The notes: generated by a model not told the origin, from the sequence alone. A stretch of DNA of 64,000 bases from JAPXSY01 sp033812795 (GCA_033812795.1 JAPXSY010000004.1:29996-93995); one strand, 5' to 3'; positions 33,987 to 43,243 are shown, counted from the first letter of the stretch. Numbers and translations are program-made.

Positions 33987-34871
33987 ATGCAACGGTTGGA
34001 GGAGCGGGTTCAAGAGGGTGTGCTGGTATGTGACGGGGCGATGGGGACCGAACTCCACCGGTTGGGACTTGCGCCGGGCGAATGCCCCGAACAGTGGTGC
34101 CTCGATCATCCCGAAAAGGTGCGGGCAGTGCATCAGGCGTACCGCGAGGCGGGCAGCGCGATTGTGGAAACCAATACCTTTGGCGGGAACCGCTATAAAC
34201 TCGCGCATTACGGTTTGGAGTCGGCGGTTGAGGCGATCAACCGCGCGGGCGCGGCTCTGGCGCGGGAGGTGGCGGGAGACACGCAATGGGTGATGGCGAG
34301 TCTGGGTCCCACCGGTGTTTTTCTGGAGCCGTATGGCGAGGAGAGCGAACAGGCCTTCTATGACGCCTTTGCCGCGCAGGCCCGCGCGTTCGAAGCCGGA
34401 GGCGCGGATGCGGTGGTCGTGGAAACCATGATGGCTGTCGAAGAGTGTTGCGTGGCTGTGCGCGCCGTGCGGGAAAACACGCGGCTCACCTGCATCGCGA
34501 GTTTCACTTTCGATCCGCAGCCGGATGGCGGCTATGCCTCGATGATGGGGGTCACGCCGGAGCAGTTCGCGGCGCAGGCGCAGGCGGCTGGCGCGCAGAT
34601 CCTTGGCGCGAACTGCGGGACGGGGACGGATCACATGATCGCGATCATCCGGCGTCTGCGCGCGGTCGCCGGGGTTCCGCTGATCGCCATGCCGAACGCG
34701 GGGATGCCGATGCTGGTCAGGGGCGAAACGGTTTTTCCCGAAACGCCGGATGAGATGGCGGCTCAGGTCGGGTGCCTGGTGGAGGCGGGAGCCTCGATTG
34801 TCGGTGGCTGTTGCGGCACCACGCCCGCGCATATCGCGGCCATCGCGGCCGCGCTGAACGCACGGCGCTGA
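33987..34871 (+). CDS. Homocysteine S-methyltransferase family protein
   Basis: 294 residues from the ATG at 33987 (MQRLEERVQEGVLVCDGAMG), with AGGGGGAGG spaced 8 bp before. It is the Zn-dependent homocysteine-binding barrel, as in the first domain of cobalamin-dependent MetH: ETNTFGGNRYKL, GANCGTG and GGCCGTTPAHI supply the three zinc-ligand Cys. The B12 and folate domains of MetH are absent, so the methyl donor is uncertain; it may be a separate-subunit methionine synthase or use S-methylmethionine or betaine. Confidence 0.88.
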   Translation: MQRLEERVQEGVLVCDGAMGTELHRLGLAPGECPEQWCLDHPEKVRAVHQAYREAGSAIVETNTFGGNRYKLAHYGLESAVEAINRAGAALAREVAGDTQWVMASLGPTGVFLEPYGEESEQAFYDAFAAQARAFEAGGADAVVVETMMAVEECCVAVRAVRENTRLTCIASFTFDPQPDGGYASMMGVTPEQFAAQAQAAGAQILGANCGTGTDHMIAIIRRLRAVAGVPLIAMPNAGMPMLVRGETVFPETPDEMAAQVGCLVEAGASIVGGCCGTTPAHIAAIAAALNARR

Positions 34872-34900
34872 ATCGCAAACGGGAGGGGGAGAAAAGTCCG

Positions 34901-36022
34901 ATGTTGTATTGGATCGCACCGTATCTGACGGCGAGCTGGGGGCCGTTCCGGCTGTTCTCGTCGCATCTGATGTTGTTGGCCGCTGGCACATTGGCAGGCG
35001 GAATAGTCGTGTGGCTCCTGTTGCCGCGCCTGTGGTCGCGCCTGCCGACCGACCGGGGCAAAAGCCTGGCTGCGGACGGCGGGTTGAAATCGGCTGGAAA
35101 ACCGACCGGGGCGGGGCTGTTGCTCGCCCTGTTGCTGTTGCCGGTGCTTGCGGTTTTCGTGCCGATGGGGCGTTGGGAGGCGGGGGTGGTGGCGTGCCTT
35201 TACGCAAGCATGGTTTTCGGGTTCCTCGATGACCGCAGCATGTGCCCGTGGGGCGAGTGGAAAAAGGGTATACTGGATCTGGTGGTGGCGTTGGCTGCGG
35301 CGCTCTGTCTGTATCAGGGGCAGGGTTCCCTGTTGTGGATGCCGTTCTTCAAATCCACGCTGACCCTGCCTCCGGCGCTTTATGTGACGGGGGCCGCAGC
35401 GCTCTTGTGGTTCACGATGAACGCAACGAACTGTTCGGATGGGGTGGACGGCCTTGCCGGTTCGCTGACCCTGCTGTCGCTGTTCGCGCTCGCCGGGTTT
35501 CTCTACGGGGTGATCGGGTATCGGCCGATCGCCGAATATCTGCTGATTCCGCACAATCCTGATGGCGCGCGCTGGGCGATTTTGGTGGCGACGGTGGCCG
35601 GTTCGCTGGCCGGATATCTGTGGCACAATGCCGAGCCGAGCCGGGTGCTGATGGGCGACGCCGGATCGCGCCTGCTGGGTATGCTGGTAGGGGTGGCCGT
35701 GTTGGTGGCGGGCAATCCCTTTCTGATCGTGGTGGTCTCGCCAGTGGTGTTGGTCAACGGCGGCACGGGTCTGTTCAAGCTGATTCTGCTGCGCACGCTC
35801 CGGTGGGCTGGTTTTGACGTGCGGCCGCCGCAGACGCTTCCGCAGGAGGCGGCTGCGCGGCAGCTCGCGCCGGTGAAAATGCTGCACCGGATCCGCTTCC
35901 CGTTGCATGACCACTGCCGCAGGAATCTGCACTGGAGTAATGCCCAGGTGCTGATGCGTTTCGTTCTGATTCAGGCGTTCCTTACGCCGCTGCTGTTTGT
36001 GATTCTGATCAAGATCCGGTAA
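34901..36022 (+). CDS. MraY-like phospho-N-acetylmuramoyl-pentapeptide transferase
   Basis: 373 residues with about ten transmembrane helices. It carries MraY landmarks: FGFLDDRS (Asp110-Asp111), FTMNATNCSDGVDGLAG (residues 171-187) and MGDAGS (251-256). The start MLYWIAPYLT resembles E. coli MraY, and the C-terminal RFPLHDHCRRNLHWSNAQVL aligns with the IHHHYE segment, but the His triad reads His336-Asp337-His338. It is outside any dcw cluster. It may be the lipid I enzyme of a divergent lineage or a paralogue with another sugar substrate. GGAGGGGGAG precedes the ATG. Confidence 0.8.
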   Translation: MLYWIAPYLTASWGPFRLFSSHLMLLAAGTLAGGIVVWLLLPRLWSRLPTDRGKSLAADGGLKSAGKPTGAGLLLALLLLPVLAVFVPMGRWEAGVVACLYASMVFGFLDDRSMCPWGEWKKGILDLVVALAAALCLYQGQGSLLWMPFFKSTLTLPPALYVTGAAALLWFTMNATNCSDGVDGLAGSLTLLSLFALAGFLYGVIGYRPIAEYLLIPHNPDGARWAILVATVAGSLAGYLWHNAEPSRVLMGDAGSRLLGMLVGVAVLVAGNPFLIVVVSPVVLVNGGTGLFKLILLRTLRWAGFDVRPPQTLPQEAAARQLAPVKMLHRIRFPLHDHCRRNLHWSNAQVLMRFVLIQAFLTPLLFVILIKIR

Positions 36023-36032
36023 GGAGGACTCT

Positions 36033-36737
36033 GTGGCGACTGTCATGCTGATCTTTCTGGGTGCGCGGGACCGGCTGTTGGCGGACGGGGTCGCAACGCT
36101 TGCCGCCCATGCGGGTGTGCCGCCGGAAACGGTTGTGCAGCTTACGGATCTGGCGGAACAGGCGTTGCCGCGCGGGCGGGAGCAAATCCGGGCGCGGTTC
36201 CGCGGCGAGGAGCCGCTGGTGATCGGATGTTCGCGGCCGCGCGCCGTGCGGGCGCTGCTCGATTTCGCCGGGGTCGACACCACGGCGCGACCCATTGAAT
36301 GGGTTGCGCTGCCGTTTGACCGCGAGGCGCTCCGGCGGGAATCTGGCGTGCCGTGGTATCCGGTGATCGACCGCACGCTCTGCACGGGGTGCGGAACCTG
36401 CCGCGAGTATTGCCTCTTTTCCGTGTATGGCCGGACGCCCGGGGAGCAGGGCGTGGGTCCGGTTCGTGTGGTCGAACCGTTGTACTGCAAAACCGGATGT
36501 CCCGCCTGCGCGCGGCTCTGTCCGGTCGGCGCACTGATCTTCCCGTTCTGTCCTGAAGCGGAACTGAATGGCGAAATCGAGACGCCCGCGCCGCAGTCCA
36601 ACGCTGATTTGAAACGTCAACTGGGGGAAGACCCCCTGCGGCTTTTGACCGAGCGCCGTAAACGCAGAGGGTTGCTTGACCTGTCCAAGTTCGAACAGGC
36701 TGAGGAAGACCGCATCCGTCATTCCGGTGTGCTGTGA
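36033..36737 (+). CDS. Ferredoxin-like protein with two 4Fe-4S clusters
   Basis: 234 residues from a GTG at 36033 with AAGGAGG 5 bp before it. The N-terminal ~110 residues have no family I recognise. Cluster cysteines: Cys117/120/123/127 (CTGCGTCREYC) and Cys152/156/159/163 (CKTGCPACARLCPVGAL), whose order suggests two [4Fe-4S] clusters. An extra Cys173 follows. It has no signal peptide, so it is cytoplasmic. It starts 10 bp after the MraY-like gene. Its redox partner is unknown. Confidence 0.8.
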   Translation: MATVMLIFLGARDRLLADGVATLAAHAGVPPETVVQLTDLAEQALPRGREQIRARFRGEEPLVIGCSRPRAVRALLDFAGVDTTARPIEWVALPFDREALRRESGVPWYPVIDRTLCTGCGTCREYCLFSVYGRTPGEQGVGPVRVVEPLYCKTGCPACARLCPVGALIFPFCPEAELNGEIETPAPQSNADLKRQLGEDPLRLLTERRKRRGLLDLSKFEQAEEDRIRHSGVL

Positions 36738-36830
36738 GCGGTCGTTCCGTTCCGCGCGTTCGGCGGATGAATACGGAATTGACCTCTCTGTCATGGTGGG
36801 GTACGGTATCACAAAACCAGACGGAGTGAC

Positions 36831-37820
36831 ATGTCGCGATCCGGTCATCACCATCATCATCACCGTAATTCTGTGCGCGCGGAGCGTTCTAAACGAACGG
36901 TCGCAGGGGTGCGGACGTCACGTCGTCTTTCCGGCGGCAGAAGGGCGGCCTCGCTTTGTCTGGCTTTTGCGCTGGCGGGACTCTTCTGCATTGTGGCCGG
37001 GGAAGCGGTGCATCACGATCGGACGACCTCCGGGGCGGTAGGCCTGAACATCGCGGCGGGGTTCGCCATCGCCTTATCTCTTGCGCTGGGACTGATCGCG
37101 GTGGCGGTGCAGCAGCGGCAATGGAGCCGTCGTGCGCGTAACCGGCTGGTCCTCGGTTTTCCGATCGCGTTGCTGAGTCTGCTGATGCTGGTGGTGGATG
37201 CCGCGAGCCGGGGCTCGGCCCGCGGCGGACTGGGGAAAGCGGGGCCGTCCCCTTCGGCGTTGGCCTCGCCGGAGCCGGTCCGCCTCGCGCCGCTCTTCCA
37301 GTCTGGTTGGTACGGGGAGGCGCATCAGGACGGATTGCTGTTGGTCGTCACCTCCTTTCACACGAATTCAGTGGAGAGTCGGGCGTTCAACCGCGCATTG
37401 CGCAAGCCGGTCTCCTACGCCACGCTCTCGGTGATCAATCTGGGGAGCGCGGCACCGGTGGTGCTGAGACGTGCGGAGGTTTTTTTCCTGCTCGACTCCG
37501 GCGAAACCCAGTCGAGTCTGGAGGTTAAGCCACTGCTCGCCCCTCATTCGGAGCACGCTGCCCTGCGTAAACGGCTTGCCGTACCGCGCGAAGTGAAAGG
37601 CGGCGGCATGGTGGCGGATCTGCCGATCTGCGTGGAACGCGATTTCCCTTGGGAACGGGTGGCGGCGGTGCTCGTTTCGCTGCATGACCGGACCTGCACA
37701 ATCCCGGGCCGGATGATGACGGAAAAAGAGAAACGGGCGCTGTTGGAACAAAACACGGAACGCGCGTCTACGGCAAACGCCACCAACCGGGATGCCGAAG
37801 CTTGGTTCAAACACCTCTAA
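36831..37820 (+). CDS. Uncharacterised membrane protein with natural hexahistidine
   Basis: 329 residues, family not recognised. His6-His11 form an uninterrupted hexahistidine (MSRSGHHHHHH), then a basic segment and three hydrophobic helices (about residues 38-58, 68-90 and 103-122). The C-terminal ~190 residues are soluble with beta-strand character (YATLSVINLGSAAPVVLRRA), probably extracytoplasmic. The ATG is preceded by GGAG. It may have been missed as ordinary because the tag looks like vector, but it sits in native sequence. Confidence 0.7.
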   Translation: MSRSGHHHHHHRNSVRAERSKRTVAGVRTSRRLSGGRRAASLCLAFALAGLFCIVAGEAVHHDRTTSGAVGLNIAAGFAIALSLALGLIAVAVQQRQWSRRARNRLVLGFPIALLSLLMLVVDAASRGSARGGLGKAGPSPSALASPEPVRLAPLFQSGWYGEAHQDGLLLVVTSFHTNSVESRAFNRALRKPVSYATLSVINLGSAAPVVLRRAEVFFLLDSGETQSSLEVKPLLAPHSEHAALRKRLAVPREVKGGGMVADLPICVERDFPWERVAAVLVSLHDRTCTIPGRMMTEKEKRALLEQNTERASTANATNRDAEAWFKHL

Positions 37821-38034
37821 GCCGTGATTTGAATAACCGGCGGTTGCCCTTTCCGGTGCCCGGTTTTAGGTTTACGAGGCTTGCCAAGACTTACCGTGTT
37901 TTGCGATACTAACCCCGTACAGAGTTGAGTAGCCGGTAATGGGCGAGGGTGGTACGGCTACCGGCCGTTGTAGGCGACAGGGGTTAGGCGGTTTCAACGA
38001 TGTCGGTAACGGATAATACGGAAAGGAAGTGCGC

Positions 38035-40974
38035 ATGAGAGTAGGGTTGATTACGCTTCTGATTTGTGCCGCGGGTGTTCAGGCGGAGACGCATGTGTGG
38101 CTGGGCGGGGACGGCGCCTACGCGACCCCGGGAAAGTGGGATTCCGGCGTCGTGCCGTCGGCGGGGGACAGCGTGGTGATCTCCAACGGGTCGGTGACGG
38201 TCACGGCAGCCGACACGTTTGCCGAACTGGCATCCGTCACTCTGGGCGAGAACGGCGCGCTCGTGTGCAATGAAACCGTCGAGACGACGGCCGATGTGGC
38301 TTTCGGCGTCAGCAACATCCTCGATGTCACGGCGGGCGAACTGGTTTTCCACGGCTATGCCGGCGGCACCGGGTTCACGAAAGAGGGCGCGGGCCGGGTG
38401 CGTTTCACCGGGGGGGAGAGCGGGGTCACCGCATGGCTCCCCGGTTTGCGGGAGTGCCGGCTTCCGGGGTCGTTCAACCTCGCCTCGCCGAATACGGGAA
38501 CGCGGGTGTCGACCGGGCTCGACATGGCGAATACGGTCTGGCCCGCCGATTATACGGACACCACGTTCGCCTATGCCGGAGAGATCTATCTGGACGGATC
38601 GCGGTACACCTTCGCCGAGCGTGTGGACGATAACGCCTATCTCGAAATCGGCGGCACGGTCGTGCTTTCCAACAGTTCTTACACCGCGGTCTCGGAGGGG
38701 TCGATCCAGCCTGCGGCCGGCTGGCACCCGATCAATCTGCGGGTCGGGAACGCAAGCGGCGCGGGCGGCTCGCTGAACGTGCATGCCACGGGCGGCGGGA
38801 TCGCCTGGAGGAAAGAGGGCGCCGTATGGCAGAGGCTGCGTGATTTCAGCGGCGGCATGGCCCTGCGCGCCCCCGGCCGGCTGGCCGCGGGGTTCTCGGA
38901 AGGGATCACCCTCAACAATGGATCGGTTGTGGTGCTCACCGAGACCGCCGCCGGTTCGGCGGGCGACGCATCCGCGAACTCCCTCGGCGCGCTCGCGCTG
39001 AACGCGGGCACGCTCATCCTCTCCAACGCCGCGTGCCGCGCCTCTGCCCTTGACGGGAACGCGTCCGCCCTCCTCCGTCTGGATCTGGCCGGGCTCACCC
39101 TGTCGAACGAGACGGACAGCGTCTATCCCGGCAAAACCTCAGGCGTTGGCACGCTGATTAAGGACGGCGCCGGCCGGTTGCAGTGGCAGGCCCGCAGCGT
39201 CTCGCACTACGCGCACTCCGCGACGATCGTCAACAACGGCATGGTCGCGCTCGGCGATTCCGGATCCTGGCTGGGGGACTATAACTTCGGCACCTTCACC
39301 GTGAATCAGCCCGGCATGGTGAACACCCTCATCAACGGCAACACGCAGTTCGACAGCCTCTGGGGCGACGGGGTCATGACCAACAGCACAGGCCTTTCCG
39401 CTTACCAGCAACTGCGGATACAAACCGGGCCGTGCGAATTCGCGGGCATCATCAGCGGGAAGATCCGGTACTACTCCAGAGGCAATGTCGCGCTCACCGG
39501 CACCGACAGCACGTTCGCCGGAAATTTCGCCGTCCACAGCAGCGGCGGCCCGGGCATCACGGGGCTCAAGAAAATCGGCCTCACCGGACAGCCCTCCTCC
39601 ATGGGGACTTCCGGCACCATCGACATCCGCGAAAATGGCGGCACGCTCCGTTATCTCGGGACCGGGGAGACCACCGACAAAAACTTCCTCCTCTATCCGT
39701 CCGGCACCCGGGCGGTGATTGACGGCGGCGCGCACGGCGGGGTGACCTTCAACGGAAAATGGAGCACCACGGGCGGCCGGCTCGTCCGTCTCGCGCTCAA
39801 GGGAACCAACGCCGCGCCCTGCGTCTTCAACGGCGAATATAACGAGCATTCGATGAACGGCACAAACTACTCGACCTATATCGCCAAAGAGGATCCCGGC
39901 GTTTGGGTGTTCAAGCACCATGCGGGCCGCTCCAACCGCGGGGTGATCGACGTGCGGGAGGGAACGCTCCAATTCGAGTCGATCGCCGAGGCGGGGCAGA
40001 TCTGTTCGCTGGGGCGTTCGGACCTCCTGTTCGAGGACGTGATCAACAATAACACGAACGGGCTCGGGGTCGCTTACGCGTTCAGTCTCGGAACCCCGTC
40101 GACAACCGGCACGCTGGAGTATATCGGCGCCTACAGCGCCAGTTGCGCGACGCGCAGGCTCGTCCTGCAGGGGGACGGACGGTTGAAGTCCGACGGCGCG
40201 CCGTTGTCGTTCAGCGGCGGGGTCGAGTCCCTCACCGCAGGCGGCAAGACCCTCTATCTCGACGGCGGCGCGACCAATGCGCTCGGTACGGTCGCGGACG
40301 GCGCGGGGACGGTCGGCATCACGAAAGAGGGCTCCGGCACCTGGTGCCTCGCCGCAACCAACGCGTTCACCGGCCCGCTGGAGGTGAAGGCCGGGCGGGT
40401 GGTGCTGGACAAACGGGGTTACGCCTACTACCGTTTCAACCTGCTGCAGCGGAACTACGGCAACACGGTGGCCGACACCAACATCGAACTCACCGAGTTC
40501 GCCCTGTACAGCGCCGACGGGGTGCGCCGCAATCTGAATCTCGCCAAGAACGGCACCAACAATGTGTCCGCGCTCCGGCCCGGCGAGTTCTGCCCCATGG
40601 GGTCGTATCAAACCTATGGGGTTCGGAATGACGACAAGTTGTTTGACGGCGATAGCGATTCGCAGTGGACGGTCAACACGGTCGGCTTTCTGCCGCACAC
40701 GCCGATCCGGCTGGTGATGCGTCTGGCGGAGGACACACCGCCCATCACGGGGTACGATTTACAATACTGGCCTGCGGCGGCTGACCGTTTTCTCTCGGGT
40801 TGGTCGGTCGAGGGCAGCCGTGACGGCGTGACCTGGGATCTGCTCGACAGCGTGATGGATTACCAGCCGGTGCCTCCCGCGGGCATGGGCGGCACGGAGA
40901 TGGCGGACAGAAAGCGGCGAACAAGTTTCGGTGCCTCCCGCGGGCATGGGCGGCACCGTCAAATGGTGGTATAG
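38035..40974 (+). CDS. Secreted beta-strand-repeat (autotransporter-like) protein, frameshifted near the end
   Basis: 979 residues from the ATG at 38035 to a premature stop. The signal peptide is MRVGLITLLICAAGVQA. The body is a long chain of beta-strand repeats with Gly/Asn/Thr-rich turns (GDGAYATPGKWDSG, KEGAGRVRFTGG, LIKDGAGRLQW, ITKEGSGTWCLAATNAFTG), as in autotransporter-associated passenger domains. A discoidin-like segment lies near residues 800-945 (ELTEFALYSADGVRRNL, LFDGDSDSQWTV). The last ~35 residues (from about 40896) are junk read after a 61-bp insertion bracketed by 28-bp direct repeats. The natural C-terminus continues at 40929-41383 in another frame. Confidence 0.8.
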   Translation: MRVGLITLLICAAGVQAETHVWLGGDGAYATPGKWDSGVVPSAGDSVVISNGSVTVTAADTFAELASVTLGENGALVCNETVETTADVAFGVSNILDVTAGELVFHGYAGGTGFTKEGAGRVRFTGGESGVTAWLPGLRECRLPGSFNLASPNTGTRVSTGLDMANTVWPADYTDTTFAYAGEIYLDGSRYTFAERVDDNAYLEIGGTVVLSNSSYTAVSEGSIQPAAGWHPINLRVGNASGAGGSLNVHATGGGIAWRKEGAVWQRLRDFSGGMALRAPGRLAAGFSEGITLNNGSVVVLTETAAGSAGDASANSLGALALNAGTLILSNAACRASALDGNASALLRLDLAGLTLSNETDSVYPGKTSGVGTLIKDGAGRLQWQARSVSHYAHSATIVNNGMVALGDSGSWLGDYNFGTFTVNQPGMVNTLINGNTQFDSLWGDGVMTNSTGLSAYQQLRIQTGPCEFAGIISGKIRYYSRGNVALTGTDSTFAGNFAVHSSGGPGITGLKKIGLTGQPSSMGTSGTIDIRENGGTLRYLGTGETTDKNFLLYPSGTRAVIDGGAHGGVTFNGKWSTTGGRLVRLALKGTNAAPCVFNGEYNEHSMNGTNYSTYIAKEDPGVWVFKHHAGRSNRGVIDVREGTLQFESIAEAGQICSLGRSDLLFEDVINNNTNGLGVAYAFSLGTPSTTGTLEYIGAYSASCATRRLVLQGDGRLKSDGAPLSFSGGVESLTAGGKTLYLDGGATNALGTVADGAGTVGITKEGSGTWCLAATNAFTGPLEVKAGRVVLDKRGYAYYRFNLLQRNYGNTVADTNIELTEFALYSADGVRRNLNLAKNGTNNVSALRPGEFCPMGSYQTYGVRNDDKLFDGDSDSQWTVNTVGFLPHTPIRLVMRLAEDTPPITGYDLQYWPAAADRFLSGWSVEGSRDGVTWDLLDSVMDYQPVPPAGMGGTEMADRKRRTSFGASRGHGRHRQMVV
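40868..40956. repeat. 28-bp direct repeats bracketing 33 bp, causing a frameshift
   Basis: CGGTGCCTCCCGCGGGCATG plus GGCGGCAC occurs at 40868-40895 and 40929-40956. The 61-bp period is 1 mod 3; deletion of one unit would join the two reading frames exactly. Confidence 0.9.
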
Positions 40975-41383
40975 CACCGGCACGGTCACGCCCGGCAACG
41001 GGTTCGCCATCGCCGACGGCGTGGTGACTCAGGCGTTGCTGGCGGCGGACGTGCGGGTCGGCGTTTCGGACGGCGCCGAACTGGCGGTCCTCGGTGGCAC
41101 CGAAACGCTCAGCGCGCTGGCCATCGACTATGACGCGGGCGGCGGCACGGTCCGCGGCGTGACGCTGGCCCCGAACGGGAGGCTTGACGTGACCGGGACG
41201 ACGATGCGGGGGCTGAATTTGGTTCTGCCGCTGACGATCCCGGAGCTGGGTAACCCCGGCGCTTTGGCCAGTTGGAGCCTGTATATCAACAATGAACTGA
41301 TTCCGGGCGTATCCCTGAGTTGGGATGCGAAGACCGGGATGATCCGGGTTTCCCCCCTCGGCACGCTCATGCTGTTCCGATGA
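40929..41383 (+). pseudogene. Out-of-frame C-terminal part of the beta-strand-repeat protein
   Basis: About 150 residues in frame +1 relative to the preceding gene, starting at the second direct repeat (PPAGMGGTVKWWYSTGTVTP) and ending SPLGTLMLFR, a natural-looking end. Composition and repeat style (VSDGAELAVLGGTETLSALA, TLAPNGRLDVTG) continue the passenger. It has no start codon of its own with a ribosome-binding site, so it is probably not translated separately. Confidence 0.8.
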
Positions 41384-41430
41384 GCGTTGGCGGCACATCA
41401 ATCCCGTCCTTTTCCGAAAAGAACCGAATG

Positions 41431-41692
41431 GTAATCGGTTCGTGACAGGGGTCATGCGAGTCGAGCGCGTGTTTTACGTGTACGCAGTCGGGAGCGCGGG
41501 CGTCCCCGCCCGCTCTGTGAAAGGCCGATTGTGATTCCGATGCGCGGTTTGATTTCAAATGGAGGTACGCGCGTCAGCCTTTCTTTTGCAAGACACGTTG
41601 TTGCGGGCGAGGACGCCCGCGTTCCCGACTCACCGCTCCTCTTTTCACCAGAAACGCATGATCTTCGCACCCCCCTGTCACGAGCCGATTAC
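41431..41692. mobile_element. MITE-like element, 262 bp, with terminal inverted repeats and target duplication
   Basis: Ends GTAATCGGTTCGTGACAGGG (41431) and the reverse complement of CCCTGTCACGAGCCGATTAC (to 41692) pair over about 21 bp with one mismatch. They are flanked by the 9-bp direct repeat AACCGAATG at 41422-41430 and 41693-41701. The interior has a second inverted pair (41488-41514 and 41607-41633; GCGGGCGTCCCCGCCCGC type) and no gene. Partial copies occur at 24929-25191 and 33802-33847. Confidence 0.8.
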
Positions 41693-41827
41693 AACCGAAT
41701 GGTGGACATGACGAACCGCCCTTTTTTTGCTTTAATTAAGAAATGAATCGGAGAAGGACGGGAAATCCGTGCTTCAGGGGGCATGGATACCCGGGCGCAG
41801 CCATGCAACGATCAAAGGAGTAAGACG

Positions 41828-43180
41828 ATGGAGACCATGACATTCAATCGGAGGACGTTCCTCAAATCCACGGCCGCCGCAGCCGCCGTGTTGCCGACCT
41901 TCAACATCCTGAGCCAAGAGGCAAAGACCATTGGCCCCGATGATGATCAGGTCAACGCGGCCGTGATCGGCTACGGCGCCGAGGGTGAGATTTTGGCGGA
42001 CGCCGCGATGAAGATCCCCGGTGTGCGTTTCAAGGCGGTCTGCGACATCTGGGACTACCGCCGCAAGATGGCGCGCGGCCGCATGCGCGCGCTGGGTCAC
42101 GATGTCAAGGTCTACGAAGATTACCGTGAGATGCTTGACAAAGAGGACAAGAACATCGACTGCGTGATCGTCGCGACCCCGGACTGGATGCATGCGGAAC
42201 ACAGCGTCTACTGCATGGAGAAGGGCAAGCACGTCTATTGCGAAAAGGAGATGTCCAACCGTCTGGAGAAGGCCAAGGAGATGGTTCTGGGTCAGCGCCG
42301 CACCGGCAAGATCTTCCAGATCGGCCACCAGCGCCGCTCCAATCCGCGCTACATCCACGCGATCAACCGCGTGATCCGCGAGGCCAACATGCTGGGCCGC
42401 GTGACCCACGCCTACGGCCAGTGGAACCGTTCGGTCGCTCCCTTCCTGACCGTGCGCGACCGCCTCAACATCCCGACCGAGACGCTCCAGAAGTACGGCT
42501 ACGAGAACATGGAGCAGTTCCTCAACTGGCGCTGGTTCGATAAGTACGGCGGCGGCCCGATGGTCGACCTTGGCTCGCACCAGATCGACCTCTTCTTCTG
42601 GGTCTGGGACTGCGTGCCGGTCACGGTCACCGCAATCGGCGGCAATGACTACTACAACCGCCAGATGAACGACAACGTGATGGCGATTTACGAATTTAAG
42701 ACCAAGGAGGGCGTGATCAACCGCGCCTACTATCAGGTGCTGACGACCTCCAGCCGCGGCGGCTTTTACGAGCAGTTCATGGGCGAGAACGGCTCGCTCA
42801 CCATCTCCGAGATCGCGGCCCGCGGTAATGCGGTGCAGCGCGAAGTGCGCGACGGCGTGCCGGACTGGGAGCAGTTCGCCAAGAAGGGTCTGGTGCTGCC
42901 GGTCAGGAAGCCGGTGGCCGCGGCTGTCACCTCCAACGCGGCGCTCGACGTGCGCGTGACCGCCGAGGCCGATGGCTGGCCGTTGCCGGTCGATCTGCTC
43001 AAGCCGGCGCACATGCCGCATCTGGAAAACTTCTTCCTCGCCGTGCGCCGTAACAAGCCCGAGCTTCTGACCTGCCCGGTCGAATTGGCGTACGAGTCGG
43101 CAGTGGCGGTGCTGGCGGCCAACCGTTCGGTCGCTGAAGGGAAGACCATTACCTTCAAGCCGGAAGATTTCAAAGTTTAA
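41828..43180 (+). CDS. Tat-exported Gfo/Idh/MocA family oxidoreductase
   Basis: 450 residues from the ATG at 41828 with AAAGGAG 7 bp upstream. A twin-arginine signal (NRRTFLKSTAAAAAVLPTF) precedes a Rossmann domain (NAAVIGYGAEGEILADAA) and family marks YCEKEMSNRLEKAKEM (the EKP-like position reads EKE) and MVDLGSHQIDLFFW. Such secreted enzymes are common near glycan degradation in PVC bacteria and act on sugars with a tightly bound NAD(P), here perhaps periplasmic. A Met three codons later is an alternative start. Its substrate is unknown. Confidence 0.88.
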   Translation: METMTFNRRTFLKSTAAAAAVLPTFNILSQEAKTIGPDDDQVNAAVIGYGAEGEILADAAMKIPGVRFKAVCDIWDYRRKMARGRMRALGHDVKVYEDYREMLDKEDKNIDCVIVATPDWMHAEHSVYCMEKGKHVYCEKEMSNRLEKAKEMVLGQRRTGKIFQIGHQRRSNPRYIHAINRVIREANMLGRVTHAYGQWNRSVAPFLTVRDRLNIPTETLQKYGYENMEQFLNWRWFDKYGGGPMVDLGSHQIDLFFWVWDCVPVTVTAIGGNDYYNRQMNDNVMAIYEFKTKEGVINRAYYQVLTTSSRGGFYEQFMGENGSLTISEIAARGNAVQREVRDGVPDWEQFAKKGLVLPVRKPVAAAVTSNAALDVRVTAEADGWPLPVDLLKPAHMPHLENFFLAVRRNKPELLTCPVELAYESAVAVLAANRSVAEGKTITFKPEDFKV

Positions 43181-43186
43181 GCAGCG

Positions 43187-43233
43187 GACAGGTCCGACAG
43201 GTCTCCACCGGTCTGACAGGTCGGACGGACAGG
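43187..43233. repeat. GGTCTGACAGG-type decamer repeats, copy 1
   Basis: Imperfect ~10-bp repeats (GGACAGGTCCGACAGGTC, GGTCTGACAGGTCGGACGG) in the gap before the cytochrome gene. The same family appears at 46961-47006. Confidence 0.7.
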
Positions 43234-43243
43234 AAGTCATCGA

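Noticed and set aside
34763..36601. 612-codon minus-strand frame
   Set aside because: Antisense to the MraY-like and ferredoxin genes; Arg/Gln/His-rich shadow translation without domains.
39139..40698. 519-codon minus-strand frame
   Set aside because: Antisense to the beta-strand-repeat protein; no recognisable domain.
43187..43233. Decamer repeats as a CRISPR array
   Set aside because: Units are adjacent and about 10 bp long without spacers; no cas gene in the window.
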